A stretch of 54,564 nucleotides of DNA from Bacteroidota bacterium. Lineage in GTDB: Bacteria > Bacteroidota > Bacteroidia > AKYH767-A > OLB10. Under the pieces are notes generated by a model that saw nothing but the letters and a program-made list of their open reading frames with translations, did no database searches and was not told where the DNA came from. Position numbers and translations under genes: made by a program. Positions within the stretch are counted from its first letter, which is position 1, and the number at the start of each line of letters is the position of its first letter. Location of the stretch: positions 1 to 54,564 of the forward strand of contig CANGJU010000005.1 of NCBI GenBank assembly GCA_947453935.1, read 5' to 3'. Positions 9,201 to 17,522 of this stretch are shown piece after piece.

Positions 9201-10358
9201 AGCTAAATCATTTGTTGATGTACAAATTCCTGCATAGGCCATTATCGTAATACCACTACCAGGCTCATAGGCTGTGGTCGCAGTTCTGTTTCCACTACAT
9301 GATCCTGTAGAAGCGTTAAATGTGTGTTGCGCACCAAACTGATGTCCCATTTCATGAGCTACATAATCAATGTCAAATGCATCACCAACTGGACTACCAG
9401 AACCAGTGACTCCACCTGCTTTATTCGCAGTACAGGGTACTCCAAGATAGGCAACTCCGCCACCACCAGTGCTAAATACGTGTCCAATATCGTAATTGGC
9501 AGAGCCAATTATATTATTACATGTTGTTATGTTTTCTCCAAGCATTGTTGAACCACTTGTATTGGTAAAAGGGTCTGTGGTTGCGTTTGTATAAATCAAT
9601 AATGTATCGTTAGGGACTAATGTTAGTTTGATAGCTAATTCATCTGAGTAAACAGCATTTACACGGTTGACCGAAGCAACCATTCCTGCTAGTGCACCAG
9701 CTTTTGTTCCTCCATAAAATGCTGCGTATTCTCCAGTACATGATAATGCTAATCGATAATTACGAAGCTGTGTTCCGTGAGTTCTTAAATTATTTGTTGT
9801 GCTTTTGTATGACTTTACTTCTTTTATCAGGTCATTAGTTTCACAGTTAAAACCGGTAGTTCTATTAAAGTTTTTCTTTTCATAAAGAATGCAATTCTGT
9901 GTATCAAAATTGTTTAAAGGATCATAATAAAAAACTCCTTCGGCAGATACAATCATGACATGAACTCCAATTGGTGAAATACTCAATGACAGTCGTGCTG
10001 TAGGATCGTTGATTCCTTGTCCTCGGTAGGTTCGAATTTCATCATAAACCGCATTTAAATCAGGATGCATTACATACGTCCTTTCTATTTCGAAAGTAAC
10101 AAGTTTATTAAGACTTATCGGAAGTGAAACTTGTAACGACTGTTTGTTCTTTGTGTTTTCTAGAGGGGCATTTATAAGAATTGCTTTCAAAGATGAAAAG
10201 TTATAGCTCAATCCTATATAAGATTGTGGGTAGGCGTATCTGGATGGAGCCGTTGAATATTGCTCTGTTGACCAGTAATTAAAAGGTATAATTACCTGAG
10301 CAGTTGATAAGGTATTTGAAACAATAATTAAGCAACAAGCTAATATTAAACTTTTCAT
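6273..10358 (-). CDS. secreted reprolysin-like zinc metalloprotease with Ig-like, P- and IPT domains
   Basis: Large extracellular protease. A signal peptide (about residues 1-21, ending STAQ) precedes a propeptide. The catalytic domain has HEMGHQFGAQH at residues 335-345, the HExxHxxxxxH zinc motif of metzincins, followed by a Met-turn-like GITIMAYAG. Downstream are Ser/Thr/Asn-rich Ig/PKD-like repeats (about 545-1010), a proprotein-convertase P-domain (about 1013-1161; HTWVGDLDIYLQAPDGT, NPNGNWSLVAFD), an IPT/TIG domain (about 1180-1260; ITITGTNLNNASGLTI) and a C-terminal domain beginning LNVAAFIEGFYNNGG. The protein stops at NNFSFK. A T9SS sorting domain is not visible, unlike the neighbouring adhesin. 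Likely role: degradation of extracellular protein. The stop codon directly abuts the dihydroorotase stop. Confidence 0.85.
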   Translation of the reverse strand: MKSLILACCLIIVSNTLSTAQVIIPFNYWSTEQYSTAPSRYAYPQSYIGLSYNFSSLKAILINAPLENTKNKQSLQVSLPISLNKLVTFEIERTYVMHPDLNAVYDEIRTYRGQGINDPTARLSLSISPIGVHVMIVSAEGVFYYDPLNNFDTQNCILYEKKNFNRTTGFNCETNDLIKEVKSYKSTTNNLRTHGTQLRNYRLALSCTGEYAAFYGGTKAGALAGMVASVNRVNAVYSDELAIKLTLVPNDTLLIYTNATTDPFTNTSGSTMLGENITTCNNIIGSANYDIGHVFSTGGGGVAYLGVPCTANKAGGVTGSGSPVGDAFDIDYVAHEMGHQFGAQHTFNASTGSCSGNRTATTAYEPGSGITIMAYAGICTSTNDLAPNSIPYFHTKSFDQITTYITTGGGSTCPTTTNTGNTPPTVTSTLVYNIPFQTPFELTASGSDANGDALTYCWEEYDLGATGNWNAPVGDAPIFRPFSPVSSPTRTFPKISDIVNNVTTIGELLPSYARTLKFRITVRDNRIGGGGVMHPEDTVKVNVINTTSAFAVTSPNTNVTWNTGQSAVVTWNISNTTASPISCTNVAILLSTDGGYTYPLTILSSTPNDGTETITVPAYLSTTARIKVQSVGNIFFDISNTNFTIAAGSTVLSTLNTSSLTTTTYCSGSSLIINYTGDGPANAGNIFTAQLSNATGSFAIPINIGTLSASTNTGSINCIIPSNTPTGSGYRIRVIASNPAVTGADNGTNLTIQNPITTAGTISGLSSICQGQNSVVYTSTSVANASTYSWTLPTGFTIIAGANSNSITCSTSTNAVSGNVSVVASNVCGNGPASANYAVTVNALPSAPGSITGTNALCQGTNNINYVITTIANATSYLWTLSSGAQIISGSNTNAIAVNFSDTAQSGTITVQGVNACGSGSTSTLAINVSSAPISPVITASGSTTSCSNQGVQLNFTAQPGYNYQWRLNGNAISGATGNTYLATTTGSYDVIASITPIGAQTFNSTSTSFITDNSCTAATNTINVSGYSGTIRSSGIYVKMNITHTWVGDLDIYLQAPDGTRIGLSDQTGNTNNSGDNFTNTIFADSGSAILGTSGAPYTGLFKPWNTIFTVTGCTNATTTTTFASLGGGKINPNGNWSLVAFDRAATDTGRIQSWSIYFPYAGSNCTKLSNSINISITNSPTITSTTPTTVPVGGTITITGTNLNNASGLTINGGVISNYTINSPTSITAVIPTGATSGPLSVVTPCGAASSGTITVTNFLTLNVAAFIEGFYNNGGTLNAVSSPNESDTIRIELHEVISPFALVHSVTSTLDTNGNSTSTLPASLLGNAYYIVLRHRNSLETWSKNPVVMQQTNNFSFK

Positions 10359-10401
10359 AGTTGTGAATCTATTGGCAATATACTAATAACGTATAAAATA
10401 A

Positions 10402-10433
10402 AAAAGCCCTATAGGATGATCTACAGGGCTTTT
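10402..10433 (-). terminator. Rho-independent terminator after the jelly-roll adhesin gene
   Basis: AAAAGCCCT (10402-10410) pairs with AGGGCTTTT (10425-10433). Read on the minus strand the stem is followed by TTTTTTATTTT. It lies between the stop of the 1,511-aa gene and the start of the protease gene, so the two are probably separate transcripts. Confidence 0.75.
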
Positions 10434-10450
10434 AGAATTAAAAGGTTTTA

Positions 10451-13400
10451 TTACTTAGTAACAATCATTCTCTTAGTGATTGTTTTTCCATTATAATTTA
10501 ATGTGTACATGTACATTCCTTCTGAAAGGGTAGCAGTATTATAGTATACTGTATGTAAACCAGCACCTTCATTTCCATTTACAAGTACCGCAATTGTTTG
10601 TCCTAATAAATCAGTAACCGTTAAGTTAACTTGACCAAATTCAGGAATAACAAAATCGATAGCTGTATTTGTCAATGATGGGTTAGGGTAGTTTTGACTT
10701 AATCCGAAATTATCAGCTGCAATTTCATTTACACCTAAAGGAGTACATAAACCTAAGTCAGTGATACAAACATCATCAATCACCCAACCTTCGTCAACTG
10801 CTGAATAATCAGAAGCAAACTTCCAACGAACAATCATTTGTGTACTTGCACCCGGATCAATTGTTTTTTCAGTTTTGAACCAGCTTGTTCTATTTCCTGT
10901 AAATCCGAATACAGTAGGGCTGCTTGGGTTTAATGAAGTTACATAAGTGTAGTTAGGACTAGCGCCATATAATTGAATATTTGGAGTTCCTGCATAATCA
11001 ACATTGTTCCATGATTGACCATAATCAACAGAGAAATCTACACCACCACCATCAGCACCATACTCCATTTTATAACGATTCCAGAATTCAACTTTATAGC
11101 AGTGACCTTGTTCAACACGTACTAATGCTGAAAATAAACCTGCTGAATCAATGTTTGAATAGTTGCCTGATAAATTAGTAGCCCAAGCCATATTACCACT
11201 ATGCGTACCGCTTAATGTTGGTTTAGTTGGGTTACCCATTTGCCATGACTCTTGATAAGCGTAAGAATCAGAGTTTGCAGTTACCCATTGACTTCCGCTT
11301 TCAAATCCAGTACAGTAAGGTAATTGACTAGTTGTTACAGAGTCAAAAACTAATACATTAATACATGTAGTATCGTCTAATTGATAATTATCTGTTTGAT
11401 TATTTGGATCGTAAGTATAAACACAAACCTGGTGATATCCTGGTACAGCAATCCAGTTTGTGCTGAATGCATGTAACTTAGAACTATCAGTTGCTAAACC
11501 ACCAATTGCACTGTAATCTACAAAGTCAGAACTCGCAACATTGCCATCAATTGATAATACAGCCATGTGGTTGTTCACAGTAAACACACCATTATTCTTA
11601 ATGTTTCCAGAGAAATTAACTGGTTGACCAGGGAATAATAATTGATTTTGCACTGTAGTATTTACAACTGTTGGAGTTACTGATAATGGGATTGGTACAA
11701 ATAATTCGAAGTTGTCTATTGAAACTCCGTCCATTGTTCCGAAGTTGTTTGTGTATACAAAACGGAATTGAATTAAATTCGGTAATGTACCACCGTTAGT
11801 AGCATTTTCTAAGTTCTTGATTTGGCTCATTACCCATCCACCAGAAATATCATCCCAAAGAGTAACATTATTATACCAGTTTGTAGCATCTGATGTTAAA
11901 GCCGGCTGTAAAGTTGACCAAGTATTATTATTATTTAAACAATATTCAATATGGAAATCAGGGCCGAAAGTATTCATAGCGCGATTTTGCATGAAACGTA
12001 ATGTCGCACCCGCCGCACTTGTTAAATCGAAGTAAGGAGTGTATAAATAAGCTTGAGTAGCTCCTGCTACCGCACTTGTTAAGTTCATATCCCAACATGT
12101 AATAGGAGAGAATGCACCTGTTGTTACGCCAAAGTTAGGAGTACCAAATTCCCATGCATTACCTGCTGATGCTAAAGGATCAGCAGCTGGTGCCCATCCG
12201 ATATTCCCATTTTCGAAATTATCAGAATAATAATTCGTAAATGTTGGAGTAATAGTTGGCTGACCATAGATAATTGTTGATGCTGTATCATTTAAATTGT
12301 TCACATCTCCTGGTAATTCAGACCAAGCTGTAACAGTAACAGGACCTGCAATCATATTAAATGGAGGTAATGTGATATCTAAGTTTGAACATGGAGGTAA
12401 TGTACCTGTCCAAACAAAAGAAGCTGATGCACCACTTGAAGTTGTATAAGAAATTGGAACTGATGTAATAGTTTGTGTTGCACTTGCATTTGATAATGTG
12501 GCAATTAAAGATACAGGTGTTCCTGCAGGATAATTAGAAATACCGCCACCTAATACCGTAATACCAACATCATTACCATTTGTTCCGGTCACACAGAAGT
12601 CGTCTATTGTAGCACCACCGTTCAATGTGATAATACCATCAGACGAGAATGTGAAACGGAATTGAACGGCTGTTGAACTTCCTAATACGTTAGCTAAACA
12701 ACATAATTTGTATGATGGGAAAATCCATCCTGAAGTTGGACCTGACCAAGCGTCTAAAGCAGTAAAGTTTGGCATCAATGGAATATTTTCATTATACCAA
12801 TTTTTAGCACAATTCGGATCATTTGCTACATAGTTCCATGTTACACCACCATCATTTGTGTACTCTAAAATAACACCATCCCAACCTTTTTCAGCATCAT
12901 AATACAAAGCAAATTTTAATTCACCTGTAGTAATGTTACTCATGTCAAGGTATGGAGTATATAAATAAGTTAAGTCGTTGTTGCCATATGCAGCATTCAA
13001 GTTAACATCCCATGCATTAGAGCCAGAGTAGGCAGATGCTGGATTACCCGTTCCTGGTGTACCAAGTTCCCAAGTATCAGCTGGGTTTTGATTTGGTGCT
13101 ATGTTAGCAGACCATCCTTGGTTTCCACTTTCAAAGTCATCACATAAAGGAGCTGTTAGCGTAGGGATACCAACTAAACTTACGCAAACACTATCATTTG
13201 TATGATCACAATCACCAGCTAAATCTGTCCACATACAAACTGTAAATGCACCCGTTTGAGCTGTAATTGAGTTAAGAATATAGTTTATTTGTGCACCTGG
13301 TGTAAGTGGTCCCGCAACTTGAGTAGTTACAGGAGTACCGTTATTGATTGTATAGGTAAAGTTAAAATTAGATTGAGGTGCAGTACCATAGTTTTCTAAT

Positions 13401-14986
13401 GTTAAATCGATACTTACTGGTTGTCCTGCTGGTATACCTGTACCGTTTGTTGGAGAGTTAAGAGCATTGATACCAACATCGCCTGTACATGGAATAGTAA
13501 CGCAGAAGTCATCAATCCAGAATCCTAAACGTTGAACAGATATATCTGAAGTGAACTTAAAGCGGAATTGAATTGTTGGTTGTCCAGTTAAACCAGCTAC
13601 TGTTCCTAATTTATAACTTGATTTATTCCAATTAGTCGTATTCGGAACACCTGTCCAAGCATCTATAGTACCTCCTGAAATCGTTCCATTATACCAGTTT
13701 AATCCGTTAGGGTCATTTTGAACCCCAATTGTTGTCCATGTTGGACTTGCTACTGTCGGATCAGAAGAGAATTGTAATACAACTCCATCATAATTGTTTT
13801 CCAAATTAGTTACTTGCCAGAAGGTCATGTTAGCTAACGACACCCCTGAGAAATCCCAAATTGGTGTTGAAACATAAGCTTCGCTGTTATCTAAGTATGT
13901 ACCTGAAAGAGGAAATCCTAATACATTACTTCCACCGTGTGGAGTTACAATAGAAGTATTTCCAATTTCCCATGGAGTACCTGCTACTGTATTAAAGCCC
14001 CATAATTGTTGAGAGCCAGAAACATTTTCAAAATCATCACAAAAAGGAATACTTGCACCATCACTAACAATAAAACAAGAAGTATCTGAAGAGCCAATAT
14101 TGAAACATCCATCATATGCATCTATATACCAACAAACAGTGTCGCCAATGTTTGCTGGAAATAATTGACCATACCAAGTTGTATCTGGGTAGAATAAAAA
14201 CATACCACCTGTTGAGCTATAAGGACTGCTATTTACAGAATATAAAAGATCTGCAAATTGAATAGGAGTGGGAGAGTTATCGTAAATGTTTGCGTAAATA
14301 TCGTATGGTCCAGTATTGTAAACAGCATTAACCCAAGTTGGGAAGCCTGGCGTGTTTATGATTGTTGGAGGAATTAACTCACATGGGGAAGCAATAACTT
14401 CAATATCGTCTAATAACCATCCGTATCTACCATTTAAACCATTGTTACTGTTAAAGTCAACCATTGTAAATCGAACTTGAACAGAAGCTGCGTTTGCTGC
14501 TAAAACAGAGATGTCAAAACTTTCGTTTTGCCACCAGTTTGCAGCCGGAGCAGTAGGAGTTCCTGGCGCCCAAATACCATAAGAAAGCTCGCTGAAACGA
14601 TTTCCTTGATTGATAAAATCGGCAGTTCCAAGGTACGTGCTGTTGGTTCCAGTCACCTGTGTCCATGTAGCACCGTTGTCAGTGGAAACCTCGATTTTTG
14701 CAGTATCTGTAAATTCAATTTTACAAATTTGCTTGAAGTTTAAAACAACGTAGTTGTTTCCTGCTGTTGAAAATGTATTGCTTGTTAATGTAACAGTCTG
14801 GCCATTTCCATAACGACCTCTGTAAGAGTTCGGGGCACTGGTAGAATAGTTAGCATCGATGTTCCAGCCAGGATTCCCTGCTGATGTTAGACCATAAGGA
14901 CCTGGTCCGTCGAAGTTCTCTGTGAACTGCGCCTTTAACATCGTAACATTAACGAATAACAAAAGCGTAAGTATCAGTCGTTTCAT
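10451..14986 (-). CDS. giant secreted multi-domain protein with T9SS sorting domain
   Basis: Surface or secreted protein with a signal peptide (MKRLILTLLLFVNVTMLKAQ). At least five jelly-roll (MAM/LamG-like) modules can be recognised by their shared ends: WLLDDIEV (about residue 190), FWIDDFCVT (about 495), GATIDDFCVT (about 800), GVSIDNFEL (about 1095) and GWVIDDVCIT (about 1410). Each begins with a DDFE/DNFENG-like stretch and contains a TP-Y/W-D segment. Between some modules lie Ig/CARDB-like spacers (DVGINALNSPTNG; DVGITVLGGG). The last ~85 residues are a typical type A T9SS C-terminal domain: LSQNYPNPS, then VTDLLGQTIAVL, then GMYMYTLNYNGKTITKRMIVTK. A role in adhesion or glycan/protein binding is inferred from architecture. 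A hairpin terminator follows the stop. Confidence 0.85.
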   Translation of the reverse strand: MKRLILTLLLFVNVTMLKAQFTENFDGPGPYGLTSAGNPGWNIDANYSTSAPNSYRGRYGNGQTVTLTSNTFSTAGNNYVVLNFKQICKIEFTDTAKIEVSTDNGATWTQVTGTNSTYLGTADFINQGNRFSELSYGIWAPGTPTAPAANWWQNESFDISVLAANAASVQVRFTMVDFNSNNGLNGRYGWLLDDIEVIASPCELIPPTIINTPGFPTWVNAVYNTGPYDIYANIYDNSPTPIQFADLLYSVNSSPYSSTGGMFLFYPDTTWYGQLFPANIGDTVCWYIDAYDGCFNIGSSDTSCFIVSDGASIPFCDDFENVSGSQQLWGFNTVAGTPWEIGNTSIVTPHGGSNVLGFPLSGTYLDNSEAYVSTPIWDFSGVSLANMTFWQVTNLENNYDGVVLQFSSDPTVASPTWTTIGVQNDPNGLNWYNGTISGGTIDAWTGVPNTTNWNKSSYKLGTVAGLTGQPTIQFRFKFTSDISVQRLGFWIDDFCVTIPCTGDVGINALNSPTNGTGIPAGQPVSIDLTLENYGTAPQSNFNFTYTINNGTPVTTQVAGPLTPGAQINYILNSITAQTGAFTVCMWTDLAGDCDHTNDSVCVSLVGIPTLTAPLCDDFESGNQGWSANIAPNQNPADTWELGTPGTGNPASAYSGSNAWDVNLNAAYGNNDLTYLYTPYLDMSNITTGELKFALYYDAEKGWDGVILEYTNDGGVTWNYVANDPNCAKNWYNENIPLMPNFTALDAWSGPTSGWIFPSYKLCCLANVLGSSTAVQFRFTFSSDGIITLNGGATIDDFCVTGTNGNDVGITVLGGGISNYPAGTPVSLIATLSNASATQTITSVPISYTTSSGASASFVWTGTLPPCSNLDITLPPFNMIAGPVTVTAWSELPGDVNNLNDTASTIIYGQPTITPTFTNYYSDNFENGNIGWAPAADPLASAGNAWEFGTPNFGVTTGAFSPITCWDMNLTSAVAGATQAYLYTPYFDLTSAAGATLRFMQNRAMNTFGPDFHIEYCLNNNNTWSTLQPALTSDATNWYNNVTLWDDISGGWVMSQIKNLENATNGGTLPNLIQFRFVYTNNFGTMDGVSIDNFELFVPIPLSVTPTVVNTTVQNQLLFPGQPVNFSGNIKNNGVFTVNNHMAVLSIDGNVASSDFVDYSAIGGLATDSSKLHAFSTNWIAVPGYHQVCVYTYDPNNQTDNYQLDDTTCINVLVFDSVTTSQLPYCTGFESGSQWVTANSDSYAYQESWQMGNPTKPTLSGTHSGNMAWATNLSGNYSNIDSAGLFSALVRVEQGHCYKVEFWNRYKMEYGADGGGVDFSVDYGQSWNNVDYAGTPNIQLYGASPNYTYVTSLNPSSPTVFGFTGNRTSWFKTEKTIDPGASTQMIVRWKFASDYSAVDEGWVIDDVCITDLGLCTPLGVNEIAADNFGLSQNYPNPSLTNTAIDFVIPEFGQVNLTVTDLLGQTIAVLVNGNEGAGLHTVYYNTATLSEGMYMYTLNYNGKTITKRMIVTK

Positions 14987-15041
14987 AAGTAAGTATTTGG
15001 TTTTTTCAGTTGGTTTTTTAATCTCAGATTTTGTTAATTTT

Positions 15042-15049
15042 CAAAAATA
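15042..15049 (-). promoter_or_regulatory. possible -7 element of the jelly-roll adhesin gene
   Basis: On the minus strand this reads TATTTTTG, fitting TAnnTTTG, and would give a leader of roughly 50 bases before the ATG at 14986. A -33 element was not identified. Confidence 0.3.
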
Positions 15050-15145
15050 GAAAAATTCTGATATAACACAGCATATCCTGCTAGTTTTTTCGCATGAATT
15101 TTCAACAATTGTGATACGTCCCAATTGTCAATATCTTTTAAAGAT

Positions 15146-15173
15146 AAAAAACCGGGAATTGTCCCTGTTTTTT
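15146..15173 (-). terminator. terminator after hmgA
   Basis: The arms AAAAAACCGGGA and TCCCTGTTTTTT pair with one mismatch and a four-base loop. On the minus strand the hairpin ends in a T-run (GGTTTTTTATC). It begins 16 bases beyond the hmgA stop codon. Confidence 0.6.
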
Positions 15174-15188
15174 AATCCAGTATTTTAT

Positions 15189-16346
15189 TTATTCTATCCA
15201 AGATTTATAATAGTCATCCGACATGATTTTTACCCCATCCTCAGTAAGCCAAAGTGGTTTAAAAGTGTCAACCATTACAGCTAACTCCATCGTTTCTTTT
15301 TTACCGATACTTTTCTCAACAGTCCCGGGATGTGGCCCATGGGGTATTCCGGAAGGATGCAGCGTAATCTGACCTTGGGTAACTGATTTTCTACTCATGA
15401 AATCGCCATCAACATAGTATAAAACTTCATCTGAATCTACATTGCTGTGATTGTAAGGAGCAGGAATCGATAACGGATGGTAATCATACATCCTCGGCAC
15501 AAATGAACAAATAACAAAGTTGTGAGCCTCAAATGTTTGATGTATTGGTGGAGGCAAATGCAGCCTTCCAGTTATCGGTTCGAAATCCTGAATATTGAAA
15601 GCATATGGATAAAGATTGCCATCCCAGCCAATGGCATCAAACGGATGTGTAGCATAGATATACGGATAAACAATCCCTTGCTTCTTAATCATAACCTTGA
15701 AGTCGCCCGTTTCATTATGCGTCTTCATGTTTTCAGGCCTTCTGATATCACGCTCGCACATTGGTGCATGCTCTTCAAATTGCCCATAATTATTCATATA
15801 TCTCTTCGGAAACTCAATAGCCGTGAATGAATCAACAATAAAAAGTCGATTGTTCTCATCATTGAAATGTAGTTGAAAAATGGTTCCTCTCGGAATTACC
15901 AAATAATCTCCATATCCAAACTCAATATCACCATAAATAGTTTTTAAAACGCCAGATCCTTTGTGTACAAAAATCACTTCATCCGCATCTGCATTTTTTA
16001 AGTAATAATCACTAATTGATTTTCGTGGTGCAGCAAGTGAGATATGCAAATCATTATTAACAAGTACCGCTTTTTTACTCTCAATGTAATCATCCTCAGG
16101 CTGAATATTAAATCCTAAAAAGCTCTGATGTTTTAAAAAACGTTGCGCGACAATTTTGGGCTCTCTTGAAAAAGGTTCTCCTAAAGATTTAACCATTGTT
16201 GGAGGATGGCAATGGTAAATCAGCGAGTAAATATTCGAAAATCCATGTGTAGAAACTAATTCCTCAGCATATAACTTTCCTTCCTCATTTCTGAATTGTG
16301 TATGTCGTTTGCGTGGGATTGATCCTTGTTTGTGATATTGAGGCAT
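15189..16346 (-). CDS. hmgA: homogentisate 1,2-dioxygenase
   Basis: Fe(II) ring-cleaving dioxygenase that opens homogentisate to maleylacetoacetate in tyrosine/phenylalanine degradation; cytosolic cupin-like fold. Recognisable segments are the N-terminal YHKQGSIPRKRHTQF, the cupin stretch VIFVHKGSGVLKTIYG with YGDYLVIPRGT, and the C-terminal metal-ligand region YNHSNVDSDEVLYYVDG (about residue 297; His and Glu ligands) with HPSGIPHGPHPG (about 335; His ligand). The length of 385 aa is on the short side compared with the ~430 aa of many proteobacterial enzymes but usual for the Bacteroidota form as I know it. It is divergent from a fumarylacetoacetate hydrolase family gene, which supports the pathway assignment. 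Confidence 0.85.
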   Translation of the reverse strand: MPQYHKQGSIPRKRHTQFRNEEGKLYAEELVSTHGFSNIYSLIYHCHPPTMVKSLGEPFSREPKIVAQRFLKHQSFLGFNIQPEDDYIESKKAVLVNNDLHISLAAPRKSISDYYLKNADADEVIFVHKGSGVLKTIYGDIEFGYGDYLVIPRGTIFQLHFNDENNRLFIVDSFTAIEFPKRYMNNYGQFEEHAPMCERDIRRPENMKTHNETGDFKVMIKKQGIVYPYIYATHPFDAIGWDGNLYPYAFNIQDFEPITGRLHLPPPIHQTFEAHNFVICSFVPRMYDYHPLSIPAPYNHSNVDSDEVLYYVDGDFMSRKSVTQGQITLHPSGIPHGPHPGTVEKSIGKKETMELAVMVDTFKPLWLTEDGVKIMSDDYYKSWIE

Positions 16347-16398
16347 AATCTTTTTTGTCTGTTGCGAATATCGGAAATATATTCACTTTTTAGTCCGA

Positions 16399-16431
16399 CA
16401 AATTTAACCAATGGTTACTTTTGTATCCAAA
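16399..16431 (-). promoter_or_regulatory. promoter of hmgA
   Basis: On the minus strand TTTG (16428-16431), 21 bases, then TAAATTTG (16399-16406), matching the Bacteroidota -33/-7 pattern. The leader to the ATG at 16346 is about 50 bases. It overlaps the candidate promoter of the divergent gene. Confidence 0.45.
16416..16423 (+). promoter_or_regulatory. possible -7 element of the fumarylacetoacetate hydrolase family gene
   Basis: TACTTTTG fits TAnnTTTG and ends 17 bases before the ATG at 16441. It sits inside the spacer of the hmgA promoter, so the two divergent promoters would compete for the same stretch. No clear -33 was seen. Confidence 0.35.
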
Positions 16432-16440
16432 TTTTAAAAT

Positions 16441-17463
16441 ATGAAACTTGTTAGTATTAATACACCCAAAGGTCCCGCGGTAGCGTTTTATGTGAATGGA
16501 AAGATTTATCCGTATGCCGAAATAGCATCTGTAAAAGGTATCTCAGCTCCGTTTTCAATGAAAGAGTTATTAGAAGGAGAGGAGAAATCAATGAATGCTG
16601 CCCGTGAAATGGAATTAAATATCATCGATGGTAAAATCGATTTCGCGGGATTGGAATGGAACTCAGTTAATATGTTAGCTCCTGTTCCTCAGCCTACTTC
16701 TTGTCGCGATGGGTATGCGTTTCGTCAGCATGTGGCTGCCGCTCGTCGTAATCGCGGAGTAGAAATGATTGCTGAGTTTGATGAATATCCGATTTTCTAT
16801 TTTACGAATCATAATGCGATTCAAGGGCCCGGAGATATTTATTGTATGCCTGATCATTTTCGACAGTTGGATTTTGAATTGGAAGCAGCTGTTGTTCTTG
16901 GTAAACGCGGGAGAAATGTGAAGGCTAAAGATGCTGATCAATATATCGCAGGTTATATGATCATGAATGATATGTCGGCTCGCCTTTTACAAATGGAAGA
17001 AATGAAATTGAATTTAGGTCCTGCAAAGGGAAAAGATTTTTCAACTGTAATTGGGCCCTATATGGTGACTCCCGATGAGTTGGAAGCATTTAAAGTATCA
17101 GCTAAAAAGGATCATGAAGGAAATAATTATAACCTCGCAATGAAATGTTGGGTTAATGGGGTGCAGGTAAGTGAGGGAAATATGGCTGATATGGACTGGA
17201 CTTTTGCTGAGATTATTGAACGTTGTGCTTATGGCGCTGATATTTTCCCTGGTGATGTAATCGGTTCTGGTACCGTTGGAACAGGTTGCTTTCTGGAGTT
17301 AAACGGAACAGGGAAATTAAATGACCCGAACTATCCGGTTCAATGGCTTCAAGAAGGTGATGTGGTGGAAATGTCGATTGATGGATTAGGCTGCTTGCAA
17401 AACACTATTAAAAAGGAAAGTTCAGACTTTTCAATATTGAATCTCAAGAAGAAACAGCATTAA
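16441..17463 (+). CDS. fumarylacetoacetate hydrolase family protein
   Basis: Member of the FAH fold family, with a metal-dependent C-C bond hydrolase domain. The active-site region reads YCMPDHFRQLDFELEAAVV (about residue 144), where the spaced acidic residues are the expected metal ligands. It is followed by GYMIMNDMSAR, GKDFSTVIGPYMVTPDEL (about 200) and GDVIGSGTVGTGCFLE. The length of 340 aa is shorter than eukaryotic fumarylacetoacetase. The position divergent from hmgA suggests it performs the last step of tyrosine degradation (fumarylacetoacetate to fumarate and acetoacetate), but the family includes other acylpyruvate hydrolases. A strong hairpin terminator follows directly. The proposed role is an inference from family and context. 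Confidence 0.8.
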   Translation: MKLVSINTPKGPAVAFYVNGKIYPYAEIASVKGISAPFSMKELLEGEEKSMNAAREMELNIIDGKIDFAGLEWNSVNMLAPVPQPTSCRDGYAFRQHVAAARRNRGVEMIAEFDEYPIFYFTNHNAIQGPGDIYCMPDHFRQLDFELEAAVVLGKRGRNVKAKDADQYIAGYMIMNDMSARLLQMEEMKLNLGPAKGKDFSTVIGPYMVTPDELEAFKVSAKKDHEGNNYNLAMKCWVNGVQVSEGNMADMDWTFAEIIERCAYGADIFPGDVIGSGTVGTGCFLELNGTGKLNDPNYPVQWLQEGDVVEMSIDGLGCLQNTIKKESSDFSILNLKKKQH

Positions 17464-17466
17464 AAT

Positions 17467-17496
17467 AAAAAAGTCCAGACATTGTCTGGACTTTTT
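17467..17496 (+). terminator. terminator after the FAH family gene
   Basis: A perfect 13-bp stem (AAAAAGTCCAGAC / GTCTGGACTTTTT) with a three-base loop and a T-run, starting a few bases after the stop at 17463. It separates the FAH gene from the hairpin array that follows. Confidence 0.85.
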
Positions 17497-17522
17497 ATTT
17501 TGTGGAGATTCAGTCTTTAAAA

